NCBI GenBank assembly: GCA_008921705.1 | Contig: VFFE01008410.1 | Location: forward strand, 1,476,186-1,540,185 | From: Burhinus oedicnemus | Taxonomy: Eukaryota; Chordata; Aves; Charadriiformes; Burhinidae | DNA length: 64,000 bases | Reading direction: 5' to 3' | Part shown: positions 63,261 through 64,000 of the stretch, one piece after another | Position numbering within the stretch: the first letter of the stretch is position 1 | Layout of the letters: each line of letters starts with the position of its first letter | Position numbers and translations under genes: made by a program | The notes under the pieces: model-generated | What the model saw: the letters and a program-made list of their open reading frames with translations, nothing else | The model's database searches: none | What the model was told of the DNA's origin: nothing

Positions 63261-64000
63261 GCAGTCAGTGGAAGTGGAATAAGTCTTGGAGTCTCAAGTG
63301 CCTGGGAACCTCTCTGTTACATAGACATCATTAACCTCGTGAGCCACTAGAGCATTTTTCACTGGGATATTCCCCTTTTACATAAATTTTGCTTGTTCTT
63401 CCATGCGAGATTGAACTTGCACATGCTATCATGCTACGTCCAAATGTTTCAAGTTCCTGAAAAGAGTATTACCTCACTTGCAATGTGTAGACCATAGCAG
63501 GAATACCATCATTTGTGCTATTTAGCTAGGGGTTTTTCTGCTATTATTCATGTTGTGGTAGTTGTGGCAGTGTCCAAGATAGTAAGGCAATCCAAAAGCT
63601 TTTCTTTCTTTTCCTCCTGGCAAGAAATCATGTAATCAGGACATAACAATTTTTTAACTCATATTAAACATTACTAGACTGTCAAAAGTGCCACTGATGT
63701 ATGTTAATTTATATGGAAATCATATCTTCTACACTTAAGTGAGCCCCTAGTCAAGTGTGATGGTTAAGGAGTGGATGAGAGCCAGTGATAGAGCTTAAGA
63801 TTTCCAGAAGGCTGGATTAAACGAGGCAACAGTGAATTAAGTGAAGGACCTGGTCACTTCCAAAGCAGAATGCAGCGAGAAGGAAAATAATTCTTCACTG
63901 TCATTCCAAGAAGGCTAACAAGTCATGCCAGTCAGAAAGGGAGCTTCTCCTAGTGAGAGCGTTATCGTGAGAAGGCCAGCTAGGGGAATTTATTCATAGA
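63261..64000. other. Unique DNA, no gene recognised
   Basis: AT-rich unique sequence to the end of the window. No repeat, exon or RNA gene was recognised. Confidence 0.5.

Noticed and set aside
1..64000. CRISPR array, prophage, operon or defence system
   Set aside because: The sequence is vertebrate. There are no spaced direct repeats, no dense coding and no prokaryotic signals.

Overview
This window reads as non-coding nuclear DNA of a bird. The evidence is its repeat content. CR1 LINE pieces are the dominant interspersed repeat, with their characteristic 3' ends made of 8-bp units of the ATTCTRTG type. There is one GC- and CpG-rich solo LTR of a kind I associate with avian endogenous retroviruses. 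Background DNA is AT-rich and repeat density is otherwise low. No bacterial or viral gene layout, CRISPR array, operon, tRNA or rRNA was recognised. I found no intact host protein-coding gene. Nearly all open frames are short and look like chance, low complexity or retrotransposon remnants. The window could be a gene desert or a large intron, and the sequence alone does not say which.

Layout. Positions 1-8369 are unique AT-rich DNA, followed by a decayed CR1 tail (8370-8428). 8429-15964 is unique; it holds a strong G-quadruplex motif (10129-10154) and a weak exon-like frame (11733-11957). A minus-strand CR1 3' end lies at 15965-16172. 16173-28092 is unique, with two stretches that resemble conserved regulatory DNA. 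A 5'-truncated minus-strand CR1 (28132-28769) sits between two pyrimidine tracts. The largest element is a long but dead plus-strand CR1 at about 30985-34643. It carries an ORF1 remnant with an SGNH-esterase-like motif and an ORF2 remnant (endonuclease plus reverse transcriptase) broken in about nine places.

34644-49302 is unique, with one possible regulatory block near 39450-39660. A CR1 tail lies at 49303-49385 and a possible old LTR at about 51783-52800. Two large two-phase microsatellites follow, at 54334-54507 and 56660-56809. The second adjoins a minus-strand CR1 (56820-57142) that has an internal deletion and is flanked by 11-bp direct repeats. A 76-bp tandem duplication (57233-57384) and another CR1 end (57805-58014) come next. 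58015-62893 is unique except for a small perfect hairpin (62388-62410). The solo LTR at 62894-63255 is bounded by a perfect 5-bp target-site duplication. The remainder to 64000 is unique.

Nothing here amounts to a new gene system. The most informative signals are in the mobile elements and repeats: CR1 structure and decay, the directly repeated CR1 flanks, a clean solo LTR carrying promoter-like sites, and two microsatellites that each changed repeat unit by one base partway along. The conserved-element suggestions rest on pattern recognition only and need alignment to other birds.
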